64,000 bases of DNA from JAFDZV01 sp964455525 (GTDB lineage Bacteria; Bacteroidota; Ignavibacteria; OLB7): NCBI GenBank assembly GCA_964455525.1, contig CAYVWR010000012.1, forward strand, positions 1 through 64,000, in the 5' to 3' direction. A model generated the notes under the pieces. The model ran no database searches and was not told where the DNA came from. It saw only the letters and a list, made by a program, of their open reading frames with translations. Of this stretch, positions 28,626-36,026 are shown piece after piece. A program made the position numbers and the translations under genes. Positions within the stretch are counted from its first letter, which is position 1. Each line of letters opens with the position of its first letter.

Positions 28626-29018
28626 ATGAAAAGAAACACCTATCTGATGGCCCTTGCACTTATCATCATGCAGGCCATATCCAGTTATTCCGTAGCCTTT
28701 GCAGCAACTATCTTTGAGAAAACCGACTGTGCAAACGGCTTTAAAGGAGCCTACACTATCACCGGAATTGAGCCAACTGGTCAGATCACAATGATCAGAG
28801 GGATTGACTGCAACGGCGCACCAATCAAATGGGACTGCCGAGTTCTAGCAATCAATCAAGACCTACTAGAACCCTACACACACTACTTCACCGGAACCAT
28901 CGACGGACAAACATGGTTCGCGAAAGTCCAACTCAACTCGCACGGGCAGGTAACAAAAGCATGGGGACAGGTAGCAAGCGGCGAATATTACGAGTACGTA
29001 CCCACGGTCACACCATAG
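28626..29018 (+). CDS. Small secreted three-cysteine protein B, unknown function
   Basis: 130 residues with a signal peptide (MKRNTYLMALALIIMQAISS, cut near AFAAT). The mature chain has cysteines in FEKTDC, GIDCNG and KWDCRV and ends with WGQVASGEYYEYVPTVTP. It starts 40 nt after the preceding paralogue, so the two probably form an operon from a tandem duplication followed by strong divergence. With three cysteines each, one thiol per chain could be free or bridge two chains. The function is unknown. The pair borders the gene-free region proposed to hold the origin. Confidence 0.72.
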   Translation: MKRNTYLMALALIIMQAISSYSVAFAATIFEKTDCANGFKGAYTITGIEPTGQITMIRGIDCNGAPIKWDCRVLAINQDLLEPYTHYFTGTIDGQTWFAKVQLNSHGQVTKAWGQVASGEYYEYVPTVTP

Positions 29019-29160
29019 GCACAAACAACCCTACACTTTGTCCAAGGCCGTACCGTTCAGTACAGCTTTTTTTGTGCACTTCCTGCACCAGACGTCCACC
29101 ATCAACACACCTCTAGTAACCACCAGATGCCCACGAGCTGGCCCATACCAAGCTTTCCAG

Positions 29161-29200
29161 GCCCTTCCGATGTCAAATTCCTATGGTGTCAAATACGGTG
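29161..29200 (+). repeat. 40-bp direct repeat, copy A
   Basis: Identical to 29517-29556 over 40 bases. Within it the octamer TGTCAAAT occurs twice, at 29171-29178 and 29187-29194, with a 16-bp period. Looser similarity continues to the right (CGCGGCG, CCGACA, AACCC). Confidence 0.9.
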
Positions 29201-29516
29201 GATCTCATACGCGGCGCCGACACCCACGAACCCATGCACTCTATACCCATCAAACCTTATAGTTCATCCTCTCACAGTTCATATTCAGCGCATTCCAAAC
29301 AAATCCGGCAACATCCGGCGCTGGTTCATAGCGATATTCACCCCGTTACTACCTCCACCGTACCTACACAATACCAACTATGTCCCTCATTAGTACCACC
29401 CCATCAGAGCCATAGTCCTCAAACCTGCCCCAGAATCAGGGCTTTTCACCCCAACACATCCCAAACCATGACACACGCCACGCGCGTCGCATCCGACCCA
29501 TCCAAGGCCGAGCAAC

Positions 29517-29556
29517 GCCCTTCCGATGTCAAATTCCTATGGTGTCAAATACGGTG
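29517..29556 (+). repeat. 40-bp direct repeat, copy B
   Basis: Exact copy of 29161-29200, 356 bases downstream start to start. TGTCAAAT recurs at 29527-29534 and 29543-29550, so the two copies give four octamers in the same orientation. Confidence 0.9.
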
Positions 29557-29748
29557 ATGATCGCGTACGCGGCGTCGGCGCCGACAAACCCTTGCCCTGA
29601 TCGTGCATCCGCGGTACGTTCTGAGTATCGCACGAGCGAGGGAATGTTAGCATTTGTCATCGCCCAACGCTGTATAAGAGCCATCAGAGAACCGCCCCAA
29701 CGCCGTCACAGAGCCACCCCACGAAGGTTTCCATGTTCTGGCCCTTTA

Positions 29749-30140
29749 TGTGCATAAGAGTAGAGAAGGGGAGAGCGTGGTATAAGGACGGTAAAGCTTC
29801 TAGTGACCTATGTTCCACGGGCTTCCAGATTATGGTCACCTTGTATCCCCGTTTTTTGGCAAATTTCAACGGTGCTTTTCCACACGATTATCCACTTATC
29901 CCGATGAAATACAGGGAAAGCCAGTGGATCGCCTGTGTTTATCTCAGCAGAACCGGCGGCCTTATCAACGCTATCAACACCCCTGTGGATAACAGTGCGA
30001 TTGTCCACATTCCCTCCCCACCCGTCTGTTCCCTCCATTCCCTTTTTTTCCGGCTGCTTTCCATCATTTTCAGAGCTATCCCCCTCGTTATCCACTAATC
30101 CACACTCTTATACACCAACATCAACTATTATTATAAGAGT
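29749..30140. other. Candidate chromosomal replication origin (oriC)
   Basis: DnaA-box-like 9-mers cluster here. Perfect matches to TTATNCACA are TGTGCATAA (reverse) at 29749-29757 and TGTGGATAA (reverse) at 29984-29992. Near matches are TTTTCCACA 29876-29884, TTATCCACT 29888-29896, TTGTCCACA 30001-30009, TTATCCACT 30088-30096, TAATCCACA 30096-30104 and TTATACACC 30108-30116. An AT-rich inverted repeat (ACTCTTATA at 30104-30112 with 30132-30140) follows and could be the unwinding element. The GC-skew change and flanking parS sites support it. dnaA itself is not in the window. Confidence 0.65.
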
Positions 30141-30425
30141 ATAGAGAGAAGTATAGGAACAGGAGGTAAACGAATCTCTGAGAAACGTGAAACAGTAGAG
30201 CGTACACTGTCATTCAAATATCCTTCAAGGAATGCCTGACAGGATTGCCAGTACCACCTGACCCGATGTCTCCTGATCTCTGCGAACACATGTCATAATG
30301 GCAGTCTCTCAAGTAGTGCTTGCAAAGAACCTTATAAATCAAGCTTGTTTAGCCGTTTTTTATTCTGGCATGGACCTTGGAGATGATCTTGAGGTACAAA
30401 GAACATAGAAGGAGAAAGAACTGTT

Positions 30426-30881
30426 ATGGCACGAAGAGACTTTGATTGGATGCGGGAAGTTCAGGATGTGGCAAATCGGTTCAAGGATTACTTTGAGAAT
30501 ATGGAACCGCCAGCACCGCCACGGCCTTCAAGACCTCCAAGAAGCGAGCACCAGGCACAGCAGGCCTATGACCTCTATATCGAGGAGAATAGCGTCTGTG
30601 TGGAAGTAGAGCTTCCAGGGATGAAAAAGGAAGAGATTCGGATAACTATGGCGGGAAGCGCTATCGAGATTACGGGGGAGAGAAAGCCATTGCGGAAGGA
30701 GGGAAGCCAACTTCTCTATGGAACCCGGATCTATGGCCCCTTTACCTGTCGTGTAGAATTGCCAAGGGAGGCGGATCTTGACTTGGCAAACTCATCGGCA
30801 TCCTATACCGACGGGATTTTGAAGATAGTGCTTCCGCAGGCTGGCGGAAAAGGTCTTGGCTTCTCTATACCGGTAGAGTAA
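30426..30881 (+). CDS. Small heat-shock protein, Hsp20/alpha-crystallin family
   Basis: ATP-independent holdase that keeps unfolding proteins soluble. The 151 residues comprise a short N-terminal arm (MARRDFDWMREVQDVANRFK), a Pro-rich spacer, and an alpha-crystallin domain from about residue 45 (YDLYIEENSVCVEVELPGMK, later ITGERKPL and TDGILKIVLP). The consensus AxxxxGVL-type motif appears as SYTDGILKIVLP. GGAG lies about 12 nt before the ATG. It lies 87 nt upstream of dnaK and may be co-regulated with it; no CIRCE element was seen. Confidence 0.9.
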   Translation: MARRDFDWMREVQDVANRFKDYFENMEPPAPPRPSRPPRSEHQAQQAYDLYIEENSVCVEVELPGMKKEEIRITMAGSAIEITGERKPLRKEGSQLLYGTRIYGPFTCRVELPREADLDLANSSASYTDGILKIVLPQAGGKGLGFSIPVE

Positions 30882-30968
30882 GAGGGCCGTATCGAGGGTG
30901 TTTGCAGATATTTTGTCGTACTTGATTCATATACATACCATACTAACCAGACAGGAGTAGAAGAAATC

Positions 30969-32876
30969 ATGGGCAAGATCATCGGTATTGATCTTGGGAC
31001 AACCAACTCTGTGGTTGCGGTGATGGAGGGAACCACACCAACAGTGATCCCAAACAGCGAGGGAGCACGTACTACCCCTTCCGTCGTTGCTTTCACCAAG
31101 TCGGGCGATCGCCTTGTTGGCCAGGCAGCAAAGCGCCAGGCCGTTACCAACCCCAGAAACACGATCTTTTCGATCAAGCGTTTTATGGGGCGCAACGAGG
31201 CCGAGGTGAAGGAAGAAGAGAGGATGATTCCCTACGAGGTTGTGCCGGGCGAAGGAGGATCGGTCCGGGTACGGATCGACGATCGTCTCTATTCTCCTCC
31301 CGAGCTTTCTGCGATGATTCTACAGAAGATGAAGCAGACTGCCGAGGATTATCTGGGGCAGAAGGTCACCGAGGCCGTTATCACTGTGCCAGCCTACTTC
31401 AATGATGCCCAGCGCCAGGCCACAAAGGACGCTGGTGAGATCGCTGGCCTTCAGGTGCGCCGTATTATCAACGAGCCTACTGCGGCCGCTCTAGCCTATG
31501 GTTTGGATAAGCAGGGACGTAATGAGAAGGTTGCCGTCTATGATCTTGGCGGCGGCACATTCGATATCTCGATCCTTGAGCTTGGCGATGGTGTTTTCGA
31601 GGTGAAGTCCACCAATGGTGATACGCACCTTGGTGGGGATAACTTCGATCAGCGTTTGGTGGATTATCTGGCTGATGAGTTCAAGAATGCCGAGGGTATT
31701 GATCTACGCAATGATGCTATGGCCCTTCAGCGTCTGAAGGAAGCCGCAGAGAAGGCGAAGATGGAGCTGTCGCAGATGATGCAGACAGATGTGAACCTTC
31801 CCTTTATCACAGCAACCCAGGATGGGCCAAAGCACCTTAACCTGACGATCACCCGTGCCAAGTTCGAGCAGCTTTGCGAGAATCTTTTCCGCAGAACCCT
31901 CGACCCGTGCCACCAGGCCCTTAAGGATGCTGGCTTGAACCCGAGCCAGATCGATGAAGTTATCCTTGTTGGTGGTTCCATTCGTATTCCGAAGATCCAG
32001 CAGCTTGTGCGCGAGTTCTTTGGCAAGGAGCCTAATAAGGGGGTAAATCCTGATGAGGTTGTCGCTATTGGCGCCGCTATCCAGGGGGCCGTGCTTCAAG
32101 GCGACGTCCAGGATGTGCTGCTGCTCGACGTTACTCCGCTGACGCTTGGCATTGAGACGCTTGGTGGGGTGCTTACGCCGATGATCCCATCGAATACGAC
32201 TATCCCAACCAAGAAGACGGAGATCTTCTCCACAGCAGCCGATAGCCAGCCTTCGGTAGAGATCCATATCCTTCAGGGAGAGCGTCCGATGGCCGCCGAC
32301 AACAAGTCGCTCGGCAAGTTCCATCTCGATGGTATTCCTCCTGCGCCTCGTGGTGTGCCACAGGTTGAGGTAACATTCGATATTGATGCCAACGGCATTC
32401 TCAATGTCTCGGCCAAGGATAAGGCTACCAACAAGGAGCAGTCGATCCGTATTACCTCATCGGGGGGGCTGTCGCAGCAGGATATTGATCGGATGAAGCG
32501 TGAGGCACAGGATAATTCCGCTACCGACCGTAAGCGTAAGGAGGAGGTCGAGGTGCGTAACCAGGCCGACCAGACCATCTTCTCCACACGTCGCCAGCTC
32601 AGCGAGCTTGGTGACAAGATCCCGGGCGATGGCAAGGCAAGGATCGAAGCGGCTATCGAAAAGCTGGAGAATGCTCTGAAGAATGGCCCGTTTGACGATA
32701 TCCGCTCGTCCAAGGATGAAGTGGATCGTATCTGGAGCGAAGTTTCGCAGCAGATGTATTCCCAAGCTTCTCAGGAGCAGGGTGCGGGCGATCAGGGAGC
32801 TGGCGCTTCCGGTAATCAGCAGGGCAAGACCAATGTCGAAGATGCCGATTACACGATCGTCGAAGACGAAAAGTAG
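30969..32876 (+). CDS. dnaK: Molecular chaperone DnaK (Hsp70)
   Basis: ATP-dependent chaperone working with DnaJ and GrpE, neither of which is in this window. The 635-residue protein begins MGKIIGIDLGTTNSVVAVME, with AGGAG upstream. Hsp70 signatures VYDLGGGTFDISIL and VILVGGSIRIPKIQ are present; the latter has I where R/T is commoner (usually GGSTRIP). The substrate-binding domain follows (TPLTLGIETLGGV), and the acidic C-terminus ends EDADYTIVEDEK after a Gln/Gly-rich stretch. A bidirectional terminator follows. Confidence 0.97.
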   Translation: MGKIIGIDLGTTNSVVAVMEGTTPTVIPNSEGARTTPSVVAFTKSGDRLVGQAAKRQAVTNPRNTIFSIKRFMGRNEAEVKEEERMIPYEVVPGEGGSVRVRIDDRLYSPPELSAMILQKMKQTAEDYLGQKVTEAVITVPAYFNDAQRQATKDAGEIAGLQVRRIINEPTAAALAYGLDKQGRNEKVAVYDLGGGTFDISILELGDGVFEVKSTNGDTHLGGDNFDQRLVDYLADEFKNAEGIDLRNDAMALQRLKEAAEKAKMELSQMMQTDVNLPFITATQDGPKHLNLTITRAKFEQLCENLFRRTLDPCHQALKDAGLNPSQIDEVILVGGSIRIPKIQQLVREFFGKEPNKGVNPDEVVAIGAAIQGAVLQGDVQDVLLLDVTPLTLGIETLGGVLTPMIPSNTTIPTKKTEIFSTAADSQPSVEIHILQGERPMAADNKSLGKFHLDGIPPAPRGVPQVEVTFDIDANGILNVSAKDKATNKEQSIRITSSGGLSQQDIDRMKREAQDNSATDRKRKEEVEVRNQADQTIFSTRRQLSELGDKIPGDGKARIEAAIEKLENALKNGPFDDIRSSKDEVDRIWSEVSQQMYSQASQEQGAGDQGAGASGNQQGKTNVEDADYTIVEDEK

Positions 32877-32913
32877 TAGGATGGTGGTTATTTGAAGACC
32901 GGATTGGAAACGG

Positions 32914-32950
32914 AAAAGGCGGTCAGCAGTTATGCTGATCGCCTTTTTTG
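32914..32950. terminator. Bidirectional terminator after dnaK
   Basis: AAAAGGCGGTCAGCA at 32914-32928 pairs with 32933-32947 (one G-T pair) around GTTA, with T-runs on both strands. It separates dnaK from the convergent minus-strand operon ending at 32978. Confidence 0.88.
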
Positions 32951-32977
32951 CATGATGTCGATGCGCCACAAGCAATG

Positions 32978-33331
32978 CTACTGTGATAGCATGGTGCCCA
33001 CAGGCGGGGTTTGTGCCTGTTCCAGAATACGCTGGGTGCTATCCAGAACCTCGCGGAACTGATCCGGGTTGCCCGTTAGCTTTTTCACCTCCTGCATCAA
33101 TGCCTGCTCGTTTCTAAATCCGTGGAGCCGCAGTACGCTATCCACATAGCGTATCACCGTGTTTGAATCTCCCTGCGCCATATTTTTGGCGATCATCATT
33201 TCGGCATAGGCCTGAGCGATTGCTCCACGTTCTTTTTCGGAAAAGCTTTGCTGGCAGCCGTCAATCATCATACCGCCGCAAAGCAGGCAGAGAAGGAGAA
33301 ACATCCGCCGGATAGGTTGACTAGTTGGCAT
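32978..33331 (-). CDS. Small lipoprotein, DUF4296-like, unknown function
   Basis: 117 residues. The start at 33331 (MPTSQPIRRMFLLLCLLCGG) overlaps the stop region of the upstream gene by 11 nt, and AAGG lies 8 nt before it. A hydrophobic leader ends in a lipobox-like MMIDGC, so lipid anchoring in the envelope is likely. The mature part is helical (AQAYAEMMIAKNMAQGDSNT, VLDSTQRILEQAQT) and resembles DUF4296-type Bacteroidota lipoproteins, though only loosely and from recall. It is the third gene of a minus-strand operon with a redoxin-like and a DUF1573 protein. Confidence 0.7.
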   Translation of the reverse strand: MPTSQPIRRMFLLLCLLCGGMMIDGCQQSFSEKERGAIAQAYAEMMIAKNMAQGDSNTVIRYVDSVLRLHGFRNEQALMQEVKKLTGNPDQFREVLDSTQRILEQAQTPPVGTMLSQ

Positions 33332-33833
33332 CGATAACCTTCTGTAGCTTCAAGGCAAGCGCCTCTATTTCTGTGCTGCTTCCCTTACCATGGGTGACAT
33401 GTTCTATGATCCCCTTTTTGTTGACAACCACGAAGTTTGGATATCCCTCGGTCATCTTGAAGGCCGATACAAGAACTCCTTCCCAATCCATAAGCACCGC
33501 ATAGGTGAACTTATCCTTGAACTGCCCGCGAATGTATCCTTTCAGGAAGCCGGGCACCGCCCGGACATCAGCTACTGGCACAAATCGGACGGGAGCATTT
33601 TTGAAGCGTGGTATAAGCACAGTTGTCCAGTTGTCGCTATACTGGTACCCGCTTCTGTCGCTAAGAACAAAGATGGTTGTTGTGCCACTGAAGTTCTTGG
33701 CCTTCCAAGCACGCTCGAATTGATCTTCGATAGTGAAATCAGGCACACGGCTGCCAACCAACGACGGGTCCGTATATGCCCTGGTGGTTACTACGAGCAG
33801 CATACAGAAGAGAGCCAGTGCTCTGTACGGCAC
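33321..33833 (-). CDS. Secreted thioredoxin-fold protein lacking the catalytic cysteines
   Basis: 170 residues from a GTG at 33833 that follows the upstream TAA by one base; a longer frame to 33926 would overlap that gene. A signal peptide (VPYRALALFCMLLVVTTRAY) precedes a redoxin-like core: VGSRVPDFTIEDQF, then IFVLSDRSGYQYSDNWTTVL, PVADVRAVPGFLKGYI and EGYPNFVVVNKKGII. The position where AhpC/TSA or thioredoxin families carry a peroxidatic Cys or CxxC reads SDRSGYQYS, with no cysteine, so a redox role is doubtful. It could be a binding protein built on the fold. Its neighbours are a DUF1573 protein and a lipoprotein. Confidence 0.75.
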   Translation of the reverse strand: MPYRALALFCMLLVVTTRAYTDPSLVGSRVPDFTIEDQFERAWKAKNFSGTTTIFVLSDRSGYQYSDNWTTVLIPRFKNAPVRFVPVADVRAVPGFLKGYIRGQFKDKFTYAVLMDWEGVLVSAFKMTEGYPNFVVVNKKGIIEHVTHGKGSSTEIEALALKLQKVIDAN

Positions 33834-33834
33834 C

Positions 33835-34218
33835 TTACCCTTCTTCCGACGTCGGCTCTGGACCTTTCCTGATGAAAAGTCGTAATGGCACTGTACGATT
33901 TCGATTCGTGAAGACATCAATGACAATGGGTTGGAGTGGAGTAACTCTATCCGAGGTTACTGCGATATAGATATCGCCCGGCTCCTCTTTCGTTGCGATA
34001 TTGCGTTGTACGGTCGCAAGTATGCAGCCACAGCTTGGATGCACCTGCTCGATAATAACAAGGCTATCGCTCTCGTTGAGAACTTTCAGGCGGAAACTCT
34101 CATACGTTGAGGTGTCCGAGACATAGTAGTTTGTGATACTCAGATGTGGCTCTGGCGTTGTTTGCAGGGCCGCGAGGGTTGTTAGCAGGGCTGCGGCAAT
34201 CGAAAGCAGATATGTCAT
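33835..34218 (-). CDS. DUF1573 family secreted protein
   Basis: 127 residues with an N-terminal signal peptide (MTYLLSIAAALLTTLAAL). The core contains FRLKVLNESDSLVIIEQVHP followed by SCGCILATV, the SCGC hallmark of DUF1573, an immunoglobulin-like fold common in Bacteroidota envelopes. The strand IVIDVFTNRNRTVPLRLFI closes the domain, and the tail is short and acidic. It leads a three-gene minus-strand operon with almost no spacing to the next gene, so all three products likely act together in the periplasm; the process is unknown. Confidence 0.82.
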   Translation of the reverse strand: MTYLLSIAAALLTTLAALQTTPEPHLSITNYYVSDTSTYESFRLKVLNESDSLVIIEQVHPSCGCILATVQRNIATKEEPGDIYIAVTSDRVTPLQPIVIDVFTNRNRTVPLRLFIRKGPEPTSEEG

Positions 34219-34637
34219 AACTGACCTGTCGGAATAGTAATGTGCGCCGATTCGAGCGTTTCCAAGGTGACAAAGGCAAATCTACAGAACTGATGACGCA
34301 TATCGGTCTCTCTCAGTTGTCTCGATCGCGATGCTTCTCAGACTATTTTGCTTATCTGTTCGGAGAGTGCGATGCCTCCTCTTCTCCGCATTGCCATCTG
34401 GTCGCAACCCACACGACAGAGCAGGAGAGCATGTGGTTTAGCAGTACCGATCATTGTACAGCATAGAGGGGCACGTTTCCGAAGAATATCGCAACAAGAA
34501 TGGGAAAGAACCACCTATGGTTTTCTTCTCTCATCGCTGCCGATAGCCTATTGCCGCAGCTATGGCTTTTAACCAACTGTCCCTGGCATATAGTTCCCGA
34601 CCGATGATACCGCATCACGAATCCCGATGTACAGCCC
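34219..34637. other. Divergent intergenic region upstream of mnmE
   Basis: It separates the minus-strand DUF1573 operon from plus-strand mnmE and must contain both promoters. I recognise no gene, RNA or strong hairpin in its 419 bases. Confidence 0.4.
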
Positions 34638-35990
34638 ATGTCTAATACGAACGATACGATCGTTGCCCGCGCAACCCCGCTTGGTACGGCTGGGGTCGCT
34701 ATTGTACGGTTGAGCGGCGCCGCCGCTTTTACTATTGCTGATCGGTTTTTCCGTCCTCTCAGCTATTCTTCATTGCTGGAGATTCCTATCCGGTATGTGG
34801 CTGGCGGGGAGGTTATGCTTGACGGGCATATTCTTGACCAGGGGCTTGTTGTGCGATTTGCCCACCCTCATTCTTTTACCGGAGATGATGTTGTCGAGTT
34901 CCATCTGCATGGGAACGTGCTGATTGCCGAGCATGTCATCAATCTCTGTGTTCGTTATGGGGCACGGATGGCCACAGCAGGGGAGTTTACACAACGGGCT
35001 TTTCTGAACGGAAAAATCGATCTGACGCAGGTTGAAGCGCTTGCCGATGTGCTTGCCTCGGAGTCGGAGCAGGCGCTGTTTATTGCTCAGCGTCAGCTTC
35101 ATGGTGAGCTGCGCCGCCGCCTTCAGGCCTTTCGCGATCGTCTGGTGCAGGTGCTTGCGCTGCTTGAGCTTGAGCTGGATTTTGTTCAGGAAGGCTATCA
35201 GTTTGCCACGATTGAGCATGTCGAAGGATTGCTCGATGAGCTTCGGACGTTCGTTGATGGCCTGCTGGCAACCTATCAGACCGGAACACGGCTTCGGCGT
35301 GGCCCTCGTGTGCTTCTGCTGGGACGGCCTAATGCTGGAAAATCAAGCCTGTTTAATGCCCTTGTTGGCCATGCACGGGCTTTGGTAAGCCCGATCGCGG
35401 GGACAACACGTGACTATCTTGAGGAGCCTGTATCCTATGGAGGGGTGCAGTTCCGTTTTGTTGATACAGCCGGTTTGCGTTCCACAGAGGATAGTATCGA
35501 AGCCGAAGGCGTTCTCCGCGCACTTGATCTTGCTGCAACTGCCGACCATGTCCTCTATCTGATAGATGCCGGTGGAGATGAGACCATCGTATCGGAACTG
35601 GCCGAGGTTGATTCCTTACGCCGTTCCTTTCCCGGAACGGTTGTCGTACCAGTCTTAACCAAGTCCGATCTGTATTCACAGACTCTTGATGGCTGCCTTG
35701 CCTGCTCAATCACCGACCCGGACTCCTTACGCGCCCTTTTAGATCATCTTCTGAACGGCTATACTGCCGCCTTGTCCGAGGCAATAGCATTGCTGAATCA
35801 CCGGCAGGCGCTTCTTCTTGAAACTATGAAGGAAATTCTCTCTCATATCGTCTATAGTGCAACGTCCGATACGGAGCTTCTCTCGGCCGACCTGCGCATG
35901 CTGCTCCGTCCACTTTCCGAGCTTACCGGTGATGTCATCAATGATGATATACTTAACACGCTCTTCTCGTCGTTCTGCATCGGTAAATAG
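34638..35990 (+). CDS. mnmE: tRNA uridine-5-carboxymethylaminomethyl modification GTPase MnmE
   Basis: MnmE with MnmG installs the cmnm5 or related group on wobble U34 of tRNAs. The 450-residue protein has an N-terminal formyl-THF-binding domain (DTIVARATPLGTAGVAIVRL), a helical domain and an inserted G domain with GRPNAGKSS at 239-247, IAGTTRDY, and DTAGLR. It ends in the conserved FCIGK, whose cysteine is needed for activity. It lies 36 nt upstream of mnmG with a parS site between them. mnmE and mnmG are classical neighbours of replication origins. Confidence 0.97.
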   Translation: MSNTNDTIVARATPLGTAGVAIVRLSGAAAFTIADRFFRPLSYSSLLEIPIRYVAGGEVMLDGHILDQGLVVRFAHPHSFTGDDVVEFHLHGNVLIAEHVINLCVRYGARMATAGEFTQRAFLNGKIDLTQVEALADVLASESEQALFIAQRQLHGELRRRLQAFRDRLVQVLALLELELDFVQEGYQFATIEHVEGLLDELRTFVDGLLATYQTGTRLRRGPRVLLLGRPNAGKSSLFNALVGHARALVSPIAGTTRDYLEEPVSYGGVQFRFVDTAGLRSTEDSIEAEGVLRALDLAATADHVLYLIDAGGDETIVSELAEVDSLRRSFPGTVVVPVLTKSDLYSQTLDGCLACSITDPDSLRALLDHLLNGYTAALSEAIALLNHRQALLLETMKEILSHIVYSATSDTELLSADLRMLLRPLSELTGDVINDDILNTLFSSFCIGK

Positions 35991-35995
35991 CTTCA

Positions 35996-36011
35996 TGTTC
36001 CACGTGAAACT
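35996..36011. other. parS site 2
   Basis: TGTTCCACGTGAAACT differs from the palindromic parS form TGTTCCACGTGGAACA and from TGTTTCACGTGAAACA at only two positions each, and keeps the central CACGTG intact. It occupies the 36-nt mnmE-mnmG gap. Confidence 0.82.
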
Positions 36012-36026
36012 TTCTCTTCTTTTGTG

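Larger units (their letters stand above)
29019..30425. other. 1.4-kb gene-free region with repeats and DnaA-box cluster
   Basis: No convincing gene was found; the open frames overlap each other and have no recognisable domains. The left part (29019-29500) is C-rich on the plus strand (23 C to 9 G in 29101-29160). It contains two exact 40-bp direct repeats and then a DnaA-box cluster with an AT-rich inverted repeat. Single half-sites of the parS palindrome occur at 29811-29819 (TGTTCCACG) and 30185-30194 (ACGTGAAACA). The promoter of the downstream small heat-shock gene lies at the right end. Confidence 0.6.

Noticed and set aside
29161..29556. Possible CRISPR array
   Set aside because: Only two repeat copies, separated by 316 bases of unique DNA, and no cas genes nearby.
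29019..30144. Open frames of 60-124 codons in the gene-free region
   Set aside because: They overlap one another on both strands, have no ribosome site or domain, and their shared peptides come only from the 40-bp DNA repeat.
30179..30194. Additional parS site near the candidate origin
   Set aside because: Only the right half matches (ACGTGAAACA); 12 of 16 positions overall is too weak to call. The same holds for TGTTCCACG at 29811.
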